From Chitinophagaceae bacterium (GTDB lineage Bacteria > Bacteroidota > Bacteroidia > Chitinophagales > Chitinophagaceae), in assembly GCA_025351145.1 (NCBI GenBank), contig JANXWM010000064.1, forward strand, positions 1-6,387: a DNA stretch of 6,387 nucleotides, written 5' to 3'. Below the pieces are notes generated by a model. The model worked only from the letters and a program-made list of their open reading frames with translations. It ran no database searches and was not told the DNA's origin. Below are positions 1 to 5,906 of this stretch, piece by piece (the stretch's first letter is position 1; each line of letters begins with the position of its first letter). A program made the position numbers and the translations under genes.

Positions 1-337
1 AGCCTTCAAGTTTTGCAGTTGTTTGCATGCTTAATTCATTACTGTTTTTTTCTGAGATTGTCCATTGTATATTGGCAACTTCGCCATGATTCGGCATGCC
101 TGCTTTTATCTCTCCTTCAGAAGGTAATCCCCATCTGCCGAGGCAAAGAAAATGACCCTGGTAGGGTGCGCCATTCTTATTATTCTCCGGCATTTGCTCT
201 TTTGAAAATGCAAAGCTGAGGGGATTTATATTATTTTCTTTCAAATGAAAATCAGTGATGGCACCGCCATTCAAATCAATGGATATTGATGATATGTTAT
301 TCTCAAGCGTAATGACTGAAGGAGTTGTTGTATTCAT
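1..337 (-). CDS. Galactose-mutarotase-like protein, N-terminal part (runs off left edge)
   Basis: An open frame starts with ATG at 337-335 and continues without a stop to the window edge, giving 112 residues. An in-frame TAA lies 13 codons upstream with no other start between, so this ATG is the only ATG choice. There is no signal peptide, which suggests a cytoplasmic protein. Around residues 24-30 is GGAITDF, like the first strands of aldose-1-epimerase folds. Residues 61-85 hold GHFLCLGRWG, then PSEGE, AGMP and NHGE, a pattern I associate with uncharacterised mutarotase-like carbohydrate proteins of Bacteroidota; the HGE resembles the HGF motif of true epimerases. The catalytic C-terminal half lies outside the window, so enzyme activity cannot be judged. 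The gap to the esterase stop is 167 nt and contains repeat A, so co-transcription is doubtful. The reading frame is well supported; the family name is moderate. Confidence 0.7.
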   Translation of the reverse strand, partial: MNTTTPSVITLENNISSISIDLNGGAITDFHLKENNINPLSFAFSKEQMPENNKNGAPYQGHFLCLGRWGLPSEGEIKAGMPNHGEVANIQWTISEKNSNELSMQTTAKLEG

Positions 338-445
338 ATTGTTCGGGCAACCGTTATACTTATCAAATCCAAATTAAACAATTTGATTGAATGTTCGGGA
401 GCAGATTGAGTTAGTGGCTGTTGAGAGCTGAATTATATTCCAACT

Positions 446-467
446 GTACAAGAGTGTGACGCAAGAA
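446..467 (+). repeat. Dispersed repeat copy A
   Basis: This 22-nt copy begins GTACAAGAGTGTGACGCAAG and differs from copies B and C at one position (T for C). Upstream it shares a looser AATTATATTCCAAC segment with the flanks of copies C and E. It lies 38 nt past the esterase stop codon. It is the only copy in the window without an obvious inverted partner. Confidence 0.8.
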
Positions 468-504
468 GCGATGCTATGAAATACTTCAGCCCGGCTCAAA
501 AAAA

Positions 505-1332
505 TTAATTCAACACCCTGTTCTTTTTAAAGAATTCATGAAAAAAAAGTAATTGATATTTTACTGAATTGTTCCAGTAATCCCAGTTATGTTCACCCGG
601 CCGTTCTGTATAATCATGTGCAATTTTTTTGTCTGCCAGTTTCTGGTGCAGGTTGCGGTTTACCTGCAAAAAGAAATCATCAACGCCACAATCGAAGATG
701 ATTTTAAGATCATTATTTTGTAATTGGTCAACAAGATTGATAACCGTGTTCTTATCCCAGTTATCCTTGTGTGTGGCATAATCGCCAAGATATTTTTTGA
801 TTTCCCAGTTATCAGGAAACGGGCGAAAATCTACACCGCCGCTCATGCTGCCGGCTGCACCAAAAAAATCTTTATGGCGGATAGCAAGATACAATGCACC
901 ATGCCCGCCCATGCTCAAACCCGTAATGGCCCTGGCTTTTCGGTCGGTAATGGTTCTGTAATGCGCATCAATGTATGCCGGAATTTCAAGCCCAACATTG
1001 GTTTCATATTTCATCGCAGTATCAACGGGGCTATCGAAATACCAGCTTCCAAAAGCACCATCGGGGCAAACTACCAACATGCCGTTTTCATCAACCGATT
1101 GCAAAAGATCTGGTGCCATGCTAACCCAGTTACTGTAATTGCCACTGTAACCATGCAGCAGGTAAACCACCGGAAAATACTTTGATTTTTTCTTATACAA
1201 AGCAGGTTTTATTACAACACATTTTACATTCTTATGCATACTGTTGCTGTAAATAAGAACCGTATCGACTGTGGCTGCATGCAGGTAAACACAGGCAACA
1301 CTAAACATTAAAATGGCAATAATCTGTTTCAT
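505..1332 (-). CDS. Secreted esterase, esterase D / S-formylglutathione hydrolase-like (alpha/beta hydrolase)
   Basis: This is a 275-residue protein. Residues 1-20 (MKQIIAILMFSVACVYLHAA) form a signal peptide, so it is probably periplasmic or exported. The mature part has the layout of the putative esterase family (PF00756): VVYLLHGY at 55-62 supplies the oxyanion HG, GLSMG at 138-142 holds the nucleophile Ser140, FDCGVDD at 213-219 holds the likely acid Asp219, and GEHNWDYW at 246-253 holds His248. The triad is complete and the length is normal for the family, which includes acetyl, feruloyl and acyl esterases. Substrate cannot be read from sequence. It diverges from the barrel genes, with 183 nt between the two start codons. 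No Shine-Dalgarno is visible; the leader just before ATG is AAAGTAAAAT. Family is secure; the exact substrate is unknown. Confidence 0.93.
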   Translation of the reverse strand: MKQIIAILMFSVACVYLHAATVDTVLIYSNSMHKNVKCVVIKPALYKKKSKYFPVVYLLHGYSGNYSNWVSMAPDLLQSVDENGMLVVCPDGAFGSWYFDSPVDTAMKYETNVGLEIPAYIDAHYRTITDRKARAITGLSMGGHGALYLAIRHKDFFGAAGSMSGGVDFRPFPDNWEIKKYLGDYATHKDNWDKNTVINLVDQLQNNDLKIIFDCGVDDFFLQVNRNLHQKLADKKIAHDYTERPGEHNWDYWNNSVKYQLLFFHEFFKKNRVLN

Positions 1333-1376
1333 ATTTTACTTTGACCGATAAAGTAAGTTTATTCTTTCCTGTTTAA

Positions 1377-1410
1377 AAAATATAAACCTGCCTGCAATTC
1401 ATAATGCAAA
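1377..1410 (-). promoter_or_regulatory. Candidate promoter of the esterase gene
   Basis: Read on the minus strand, TTTG (1410-1407) is followed after 22 nt by TATATTTT (1384-1377), a 7/8 match to the Bacteroidota -7 box TAnnTTTG. Transcription would start near 1371, leaving a leader of about 38 nt before the ATG. The region is AT-rich, so a chance match is possible. Confidence 0.35.
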
Positions 1411-1456
1411 AAAGTATTCGAAAATTAATTGTGGATAAAAAAAGCTTTAACAAGTA

Positions 1457-1488
1457 TTTGATAACATCTGCAGTGTTTGGTACGTTTC
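1457..1488 (+). promoter_or_regulatory. Candidate promoter of the tandem barrel operon
   Basis: TTTG (1457-1460), a 20-nt spacer and TACGTTTC (1481-1488) match the Bacteroidota promoter TTTG-N19-22-TAnnTTTG with one mismatch. The predicted start near 1494 gives a leader of about 22 nt to the ATG at 1516. This promoter overlaps a possible TTG start at 1477 and so argues against that longer reading. Confidence 0.5.
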
Positions 1489-1515
1489 ATGTTAAAATCA
1501 ATCAAACTTTACAGC

Positions 1516-1977
1516 ATGAAAAAAATAATCATCGCTACCCTATTTATCGTTTGCAGTAAAATGGTTTTTGCACAAGCTCCGTATAACCAGGCAATCGGTT
1601 TAAAAATACCTGGGGGCTTTTCAGTTACCTATAAAAAATTCATAACCGCAACAAACAATATTGAAGCCCAGGCTACACTGTGGCACAAAGGTTTTCGTGT
1701 AAGCGGTCTTTACGAATTTAATTTTTATAATCTTAACGTAGATGGGCTCGGGTGGTTTGCAGGCCCCGGCGCACATATTGGTTTTTGGAAAACAGAATTT
1801 AAAAACGATTACAACAGTAATGCTGATCTTGGTATCGACGGCATAATTGGCCTTGATTACAAATTCACCAATGCGCCCATTAATGTAAGCCTCGACTGGC
1901 AACCATCTATCACACTTGCTGGCTCAGCAGGGTTTGCACCTGCTTATGGCGGCCTTGCGGTACGCTATACATTCTAA
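1516..1977 (+). CDS. Small outer-membrane beta-barrel protein, paralog 1
   Basis: This is a 153-residue protein. Residues 1-20 (MKKIIIATLFIVCSKMVFAQ) are a signal peptide with likely cleavage before Gln20. The mature chain alternates polar and hydrophobic/aromatic residues as in beta-barrel strands, and it ends in RYTF, a terminal Phe typical of outer-membrane proteins assembled by BamA. Conserved blocks shared with the next gene are GPGAHI (83-88), GIDG (106-109), GLDYKF (112-117), APINVSLDWQPS (120-131) and RYTF (150-153). I recognise no named family or substrate; about 130 mature residues would fit an eight-stranded barrel. I chose ATG 1516 because it begins directly with the signal peptide and lies just after a candidate promoter; an in-frame ATG at 1489 would add KSIKLYS-type residues before it. 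It is first in a two-gene operon, 47 nt before its paralog. Confidence 0.85.
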   Translation: MKKIIIATLFIVCSKMVFAQAPYNQAIGLKIPGGFSVTYKKFITATNNIEAQATLWHKGFRVSGLYEFNFYNLNVDGLGWFAGPGAHIGFWKTEFKNDYNSNADLGIDGIIGLDYKFTNAPINVSLDWQPSITLAGSAGFAPAYGGLAVRYTF

Positions 1978-2024
1978 GCAAAAAATTGGCACGATTTTTT
2001 TAACCTCATCAAAAACTCTAACAC

Positions 2025-2504
2025 ATGAAAAAGGTCTTATTAGCAGGAATTATTCTGCTGGCTATTGCTACTAACACAAAAGCACAGAACAACAGCAGCT
2101 CTTACAAAACAGCACTTGGTTTTAAATTTTATCCCGGGGCAATCAGTTTAAAAAGTTTCGTTGCACCCAACAGGGCATTGGAAGGCCTGGGTTATTTCTA
2201 CAGCGATGGATTTCGCTTAACTGGCTTATACGAAATACATGGCAATATAGAAGGTGCGCAAGGTTTAAAATGGTATGTAGGGCCCGGCGCTCATATCGCT
2301 GTATGGAACGATACCTGGAAAAAAGAAAACCCAAACAGAGATGCGGGTGTAGCAATAGGTATAGATGGCGTACTTGGTCTCGATTATAAGTTTAAAGGTG
2401 CCCCAATTAACATGAGTATCGACTGGCAACCCTCTTTCAATTTTGTTGGATACAACTATTTTGAAGGCGGCTGGGGCGGCTTAGGCATTCGTTATACTTT
2501 CTAA
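2025..2504 (+). CDS. Small outer-membrane beta-barrel protein, paralog 2
   Basis: This is a 159-residue protein with a signal peptide at 1-20 (MKKVLLAGIILLAIATNTKA, then Gln). It shares with the upstream gene the blocks GFR.tGLYE (62-70), GPGAHI (86-91), GIDG (112-115), GLDYKF (118-123), APINMSIDWQPS (126-137) and terminal RYTF (156-159). The N-terminal strands differ more than the C-terminal half. The terminal Phe and strand pattern point to an outer-membrane barrel; the function is unknown. It follows paralog 1 by 47 nt without a promoter match or terminator between them, and a terminator follows it, so the two are probably one transcript arising from gene duplication. Confidence 0.85.
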   Translation: MKKVLLAGIILLAIATNTKAQNNSSSYKTALGFKFYPGAISLKSFVAPNRALEGLGYFYSDGFRLTGLYEIHGNIEGAQGLKWYVGPGAHIAVWNDTWKKENPNRDAGVAIGIDGVLGLDYKFKGAPINMSIDWQPSFNFVGYNYFEGGWGGLGIRYTF

Positions 2505-2524
2505 TATACATGCCCTTATTTTTT

Positions 2525-2557
2525 AAAAAGTGATTGCAGTAAATGCAGTCACTTTTT
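2525..2557 (+). terminator. Rho-independent terminator after the barrel operon
   Basis: A 14-bp stem (2525-2538 with 2544-2557, one G-U pair) encloses the 5-nt loop GTAAA. The right arm ends in TTTTT followed by GTTTG. It begins 20 nt after the stop codon of the second barrel gene. An A/T-rich left side may give weak function in the other direction too. Confidence 0.85.
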
Positions 2558-2653
2558 GTTTGTGGCATGCGAGTATAATGCCTAAAATATTTATCGCTAA
2601 CCCTTATTTATTTTAATTCATTTTTGTTACCCGGCGTTTGGAATTCTTTTGAT
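2558..2653. other. AT-rich spacer without recognised features
   Basis: Between the barrel terminator and repeat copy B there is AT-rich non-coding sequence. I see no convincing gene, RNA or promoter in it. A short frame opening at 2649 is formed largely by repeat B and is not credible. Confidence 0.5.
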
Positions 2654-2679
2654 CTTTTCTTGCGTCGCACTCTTGTACG
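2654..2679 (-). repeat. Dispersed repeat copy B (left arm of the element)
   Basis: Read on the minus strand this copy starts CGTACAAGAGTGCGACGCAA and is identical over 26 nt to copy C at 3475-3500 in the opposite orientation. It lies about 100 nt past the barrel terminator. Looser similarity to copy C continues inward to 2712. Confidence 0.9.
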
Positions 2680-2740
2680 TTCTGATTATGACTGAGCTTT
2701 TACCGCAGCGAAGATCGAAGCGAAAGTTGTATGCAGATTT

Positions 2741-2772
2741 TTTGGCAAGGGGATTTAGTACGCCTATATTCG
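2741..2772 (+). promoter_or_regulatory. Candidate promoter of the EF-Tu-domain-3-like gene
   Basis: TTTG (2741-2744), a 20-nt spacer and TATATTCG (2765-2772) match TTTG-N19-22-TAnnTTTG with one mismatch. Transcription would start near 2778, about 22 nt before the ATG at 2800. The promoter lies inside the inverted-repeat-bounded unit, so the cargo gene would carry its own expression signal. Confidence 0.45.
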
Positions 2773-2799
2773 TGTTAGCGGCAAGCTTAGACCAGTATT

Positions 2800-3399
2800 A
2801 TGTTACAGACATTTTCATACAGGACAGAAACATCTGACAAACATTATCAGCATACCATTCATTCGGTTGACATAAACAGTTCCATAGCAAAGTGGTTAAC
2901 GAGAATTGAAGATTTGCAAAATGAGGTTTATTCGTTTGACAAAAGTCAAGTTGAAAATATTAGAGTGCAGTTTTTAAATAGCCAATTTAAAATACAGCTT
3001 GACAAAGAGCCTTACTTCTTGACATATAAAGTTGGCGACACAATTCAAGTTGTAAATATTGACAAAGTAAAAAAGGGTGCCCCAGACTTTATTGCAAAAG
3101 TTATTTACTTAACAACAGAAGAAGGTGGAAGAAAAGGCTACGCAGCATCAGGGTACAGACCTCATGTTAAGTTTGACGGACGAAAGAAAATGACGTCTGG
3201 TGAACAGTTATTCGTTGACAAAGACAAAGTATTTCCAGGTGACACAGTTATTGCCGAAATAAGAATGTTAAGTCCTGATTTCTTTAATAAGTATTTATTC
3301 GTTGGACAACATTTTGAAATTGGAGAAGGTTCAGAAATTGTTGGACATGGAGAAGTTCTTGAAATTATTAACCCAAACTTGCTGCAAACCAGCCGCTAG
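2800..3399 (+). CDS. Stand-alone EF-Tu domain-3-like protein, no GTPase domain
   Basis: This is a 199-residue protein with no signal peptide. Residues 96-190 follow the order of EF-Tu domain 3 (PF03143): a strand FIAKVIYL then TTEEGGR (105-111), GYRP (118-121), FPGD (145-148), a strand IAEIRMLSP, and a closing segment with EGSEIVGHGEV (176-186). In EF-Tu this beta-barrel helps bind tRNA and EF-Ts. There is no P-loop and no recognisable domain 2; residues 25-90 match nothing I know. The role is unknown. An in-frame TAG lies three codons upstream and the next Met is residue 131, so ATG 2800 is the only ATG start that includes the domain, although the first 24 or so residues may be a non-native leader. 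GC is about one third in the part I counted, and 11 of 13 Asp codons are GAC, unlike the neighbouring barrel genes. Transfer is likely. Confidence 0.75.
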   Translation: MLQTFSYRTETSDKHYQHTIHSVDINSSIAKWLTRIEDLQNEVYSFDKSQVENIRVQFLNSQFKIQLDKEPYFLTYKVGDTIQVVNIDKVKKGAPDFIAKVIYLTTEEGGRKGYAASGYRPHVKFDGRKKMTSGEQLFVDKDKVFPGDTVIAEIRMLSPDFFNKYLFVGQHFEIGEGSEIVGHGEVLEIINPNLLQTSR

Positions 3400-3474
3400 T
3401 ATTGTAATTGCTTTCCGCCGCTATTGCCTGACCAACGGCATTCGCTTCGGTAAAAGATCCATATATAATCCAAG

Positions 3475-3500
3475 CGTACAAGAGTGCGACGCAAGAAAAG
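3475..3500 (+). repeat. Dispersed repeat copy C (right arm of the element)
   Basis: It is identical over 26 nt to copy B in inverted orientation, with imperfect similarity continuing inward to 3441. It lies 92 nt past the stop of the M13 peptidase gene and just beyond that gene's terminator. Confidence 0.9.
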
Positions 3501-3552
3501 CTTCATTCATATTCTGCTGTTTGGTACATAAAATTTACTACCAGCCAAACAT

Positions 3553-3580
3553 AAAAAAGGGCCGCGGTTGCAGCCCTTTT
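3553..3580 (-). terminator. Rho-independent terminator of the M13 peptidase gene
   Basis: On the minus strand an 11-bp GC-rich stem (3580-3570 with 3565-3555, one G-U pair) closes a 4-nt loop AACC and runs into TTTTTT. It starts 11 nt after the peptidase stop codon. Confidence 0.85.
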
Positions 3581-3591
3581 CAATTTTAATA

Positions 3592-5637
3592 TTACCAGAT
3601 TTTTATTCTTTCGCTTTCCGGTTTATACATTTTATCACCGGGTTGTATGTTGAATGCTTTATACCATGCATCGGTGTTGGTTAACGGGCCATTGGCACGG
3701 TACATGCCGGGGCTGTGTGGGTCAACTACAATTAGTTGCGCCGCAAACTCGGGCAGAATATTTGCGCGCCAAACCTGTGCCCAGCTTAAAAAGAAACGCT
3801 GATCGGGTGTAAAGCCGTCGATCATTTTACCACTCTTACCCTGCTCTGTTTTCTTGAAAGCTTCGTATGCAATATTGATACCGCCAAGATCGGCAAGGTT
3901 TTCGCCAAGCGTTAATTCACCGTTTACATGAAGGCTGTCGTTTACCACATAACCATTGTATTGCTCAACAACTTTATTGGCTTTATCGGTAAACTTCTTT
4001 GCATCATCTGCTGTCCACCATTCTTTAAGGTTGCCATCTGCTGCATACTGGCGGCCCTGGTCGTCGAAGCCATGTGTTAACTCATGCCCAATTACGCCGG
4101 CAACGCCACCGTAATTCACTGCATCATCTGCACCAAAATCGAAGAAAGGAAACTGCAGAATACCGGCAGGAAAAACGATCTCGTTATTGGCAGGATTATA
4201 ATATGCATTGATTGTGGGCGGTGTCATCCCCCATTCTGTTTTATCAACAGGCTTGCCCATTTGATGCACCATTTTGTTGTAAGCCCACTGGTTTACACTT
4301 TCAATATTACCAACAAGGTTGCCGCGGTTTATAACAACACCATCGTATGTTTCCCATTTATCAGGAAAGCCGATTTTGTTTACAATGGCGTTTAATTTTT
4401 CGAGTGCTTTTTGTTTGGTAGAATCGCCCATCCAGTCGAGACGGTTAATACGGTCAGCAAAAGTTTGCTGTATATTTTTTACCAGCGAAAGCATTCTTTG
4501 CTTAGCTGCATCATTGAAATATTTCTCTACATACAACTGGCCAAGCAGTTCACCAAGAGAGCCATCAACAAAACCGCTCATGCGCTGCCAGCGCGGGGTA
4601 ATTTGTTTTTGGCCGTTCAATACTTTATTGAATTCGAAGTTGCGGTTTACAAATGCACTGCTTAAATAACCGGCCTTTGATTTAATAACCGCCCACTGCA
4701 AATAGGCTTTCCAGGTATCAACCGGTACTGCGCTAAAAATAGCATCAGCGGTTTTAAAGAATGAAGGATTATTTACCAGGATGCTATCGGCTTTGTCAAT
4801 CTTCATGGTAGCCAACAGTACCTTCCAGTCGAAGCCGGGTGTGGTTTTCGTAAAGTCAGCAACGGCGAATTTGTTGTAGGTTTTCTTTGGGTCACGCATT
4901 TCTACACGGCTCATTTGTGCTTTAGCCAAACCTGTTTCAAGGCCCATGATGGCCACTGCTTTTGCATGTGCAGTTACACTATCATCGCCTGTCATTTTAA
5001 ACATGTCGGTTACATAACTTAAATAAGCTGCACGTATAGTTTGGCTGCGGCCATCGTTCTTTAAATAATAGTCCCTGTCTGGCAACGATGTGCCTCCCTG
5101 GCCCAACTGCGGTATATAAGTGTTCACATCTTTGTCATCCTGGTCTACACCAAAACCAAACAACAATCCACCCACGCCTTTTGAGCGCTGTGTGGCAATC
5201 TCGTTTAGTATTTCCTCTTTAGTTGTTAAAGCTGCAAGCCTGTCTAATTCTGATTTTATTGGTGTGTAACCCAATTGCTCAATAGCGGCACTATCCATAG
5301 CACTTGCATACATATCTCCCACACGTTGAGCTATGCTGTTTTTACCGGTGTTGGCTGCAGCATCCTCGCAAAGTGAGCGAAGGCGTTCGAGACTGGTTTG
5401 GCGCAGCATATCGAAGCTGCCCCAGCGGGTTTTAGATGCAGGAACAGGATTGTTTTTAATCCAGCTTCCATTGGCGTACAGGTAAAAATTATCTCCGGGT
5501 TTTACACTTAGATCCATATTGGCAGGATCAATATATTTTACAGGAGCTGGTTTTGATTTGCCTTTCTGCGCAAATGTATCAGCATGGTAAATGAGGGATA
5601 AGCCCGGCAACAGGGCATACATCAAAAGTTTCTTCAT
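3592..5637 (-). CDS. Periplasmic M13 family zinc metallopeptidase (neprilysin/PepO-like)
   Basis: This is a 681-residue endopeptidase of normal family length, likely acting on peptides in the periplasm. Residues 1-24 (MKKLLMYALLPG to DTFAQ) form a signal peptide; there is no lipobox Cys. The N-terminal M13 domain (PF05649) opens with PGDNFYLYANGSW (about 47-59). The catalytic domain (PF01431) contains NAYYNP (477-482), zinc motif HELTH (518-522; His518, Glu519, His522), ENLAD (579-583; third ligand Glu579) and DPHSP (639-643), with His640 matching the transition-state His of neprilysin. The usual C-terminal C-x-x-W appears as IKIW, so the Cys is absent. Zinc and catalytic residues are all present. 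An in-frame GTG at 5673 would add 12 residues, but it overlaps the candidate -7 box; ATG 5643 (adding Met-His) is also possible. A terminator follows, and the gene appears monocistronic. Confidence 0.95.
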   Translation of the reverse strand: MKKLLMYALLPGLSLIYHADTFAQKGKSKPAPVKYIDPANMDLSVKPGDNFYLYANGSWIKNNPVPASKTRWGSFDMLRQTSLERLRSLCEDAAANTGKNSIAQRVGDMYASAMDSAAIEQLGYTPIKSELDRLAALTTKEEILNEIATQRSKGVGGLLFGFGVDQDDKDVNTYIPQLGQGGTSLPDRDYYLKNDGRSQTIRAAYLSYVTDMFKMTGDDSVTAHAKAVAIMGLETGLAKAQMSRVEMRDPKKTYNKFAVADFTKTTPGFDWKVLLATMKIDKADSILVNNPSFFKTADAIFSAVPVDTWKAYLQWAVIKSKAGYLSSAFVNRNFEFNKVLNGQKQITPRWQRMSGFVDGSLGELLGQLYVEKYFNDAAKQRMLSLVKNIQQTFADRINRLDWMGDSTKQKALEKLNAIVNKIGFPDKWETYDGVVINRGNLVGNIESVNQWAYNKMVHQMGKPVDKTEWGMTPPTINAYYNPANNEIVFPAGILQFPFFDFGADDAVNYGGVAGVIGHELTHGFDDQGRQYAADGNLKEWWTADDAKKFTDKANKVVEQYNGYVVNDSLHVNGELTLGENLADLGGINIAYEAFKKTEQGKSGKMIDGFTPDQRFFLSWAQVWRANILPEFAAQLIVVDPHSPGMYRANGPLTNTDAWYKAFNIQPGDKMYKPESERIKIW

Positions 5638-5654
5638 GTGCATTATAATTTTGG

Positions 5655-5662
5655 CAAAAGTA
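5655..5662 (-). promoter_or_regulatory. Candidate -7 promoter box of the M13 peptidase gene
   Basis: On the minus strand TACTTTTG matches TAnnTTTG at all eight positions. No TTTG box is found at the expected upstream distance. If used, transcription would start only about 5-12 nt before the ATGs at 5643/5637, giving a very short leader. Confidence 0.45.
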
Positions 5663-5667
5663 GGGTT

Positions 5668-5685
5668 TGCCACCTATGCGTGGCA
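5668..5685. promoter_or_regulatory. Possible operator dyad upstream of the peptidase gene
   Basis: TGCCAC (5668-5673) and GTGGCA (5680-5685) form a perfect 6-bp inverted repeat with a 6-nt centre. It sits 5 nt upstream of the candidate -7 box on the minus strand, in the promoter spacer, where a repressor could bind. No known regulator motif is recognised, and a single 6-bp dyad can arise by chance. Confidence 0.25.
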
Positions 5686-5781
5686 TTTTTAAACCGGTAA
5701 TTGTATAAGCGGCTAAAATGGATTACGTAAGCAGTTTATTAACCCGGCAGAAGAACAGGAATGACCCCGAAGTTTCGGGGT

Positions 5782-5803
5782 TACTTACGTTGCACTCTTG
5801 TAC
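5782..5803 (-). repeat. Dispersed repeat copy D
   Basis: Read on the minus strand it begins GTACAAGAGTGCAACGTAAG and has three mismatches in 22 nt to copies B and C. It is the left arm of the compact D/E element. Confidence 0.75.
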
Positions 5804-5814
5804 AGTTAGACAGG

Positions 5815-5846
5815 AAGTCAGCAAGTCAGTAAGTCTGAAAGTAACT
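5815..5846 (+). repeat. Degenerate 8-bp tandem repeat
   Basis: There are four units in a row: AAGTCAGC, AAGTCAGT, AAGTCTGA and AAGTAACT. The repeat lies between copies D and E, and its first units form one arm of the internal inverted repeat. Confidence 0.7.
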
Positions 5847-5896
5847 GCGGTTATAATTCTTTCCGACTTTCGGACTTGCTGCTTATTATTCCGAAC

Positions 5897-5906
5897 GTAC
5901 AAGAGT
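5897..5906 (+). repeat. Dispersed repeat copy E (partial)
   Basis: Only the first 10 nt, GTACAAGAGT, match the family core; the rest is replaced by a CCCGCC/GGCGGG hairpin at 5907-5920. The preceding ATTATTCCGAAC resembles the sequence before copies A and C. Confidence is lower than for other copies because the match is short, but the inverted pairing with copy D supports it. Confidence 0.55.

Larger units (their letters stand above)
2654..3500. mobile_element. Putative cargo-carrying element bounded by inverted repeats B and C
   Basis: The two ends are imperfect inverted repeats of 59 nt (2654-2712) and 60 nt (3441-3500). The outer 26 nt are identical, the middle 17-18 nt share mainly ATAATC, and the inner 16 nt (TTCGCTKCGGTAAAAG when read with C) differ at one base. 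Between them lies one low-GC gene with its own candidate promoter. No transposase is encoded, and I see no target-site duplication just outside the ends. A non-autonomous transposable unit, or two independent insertions of a dispersed repeat flanking a transferred gene, would both fit. The inverted repeat is seen directly; mobility is inference. Confidence 0.45.

Noticed and set aside
13..219. 68-codon plus-strand frame at the left edge
   Set aside because: It lies opposite the continuous mutarotase-like frame on the minus strand, which has recognisable motifs.
340..399. TGTTCGGG direct repeat at 340-347 and 392-399 upstream of the mutarotase-like gene
   Set aside because: An 8-nt repeat occurring twice within 60 nt is too weak to call a regulatory site.
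724..1185. 153-codon plus-strand frame opposite the esterase
   Set aside because: The opposite strand encodes a complete esterase with its catalytic triad; this frame is a shadow.
1477..1515. Longer start (TTG) for the first barrel protein
   Set aside because: The extension would put 13 residues before a standard signal peptide and overlaps the candidate promoter box.
2774..2782. Integron attC site at GTTAGCGGC
   Set aside because: The motif does not fit the GTTRRRY core, no full palindromic site or integrase is visible, and only short motif matches exist; retained only as a weak observation.
2649..2837. 62-codon open frame on the plus strand before the EF-Tu-like gene
   Set aside because: It uses a non-ATG start, is composed mainly of repeat copy B and the promoter region, overlaps the real gene, and shows no protein-like features.
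3302..3589. 95-codon plus-strand frame overlapping the end of the EF-Tu-like gene
   Set aside because: It spans the gene's end, repeat copy C and the peptidase terminator, and has no coding character.
5638..5673. GTG start adding 12 residues to the M13 peptidase
   Set aside because: It overlaps the perfect -7 box and would bury the signal peptide behind an atypical leader.
5815..5846. CRISPR-like repeat array
   Set aside because: The units are 8 bp, directly adjacent and degenerate, with no spacers.
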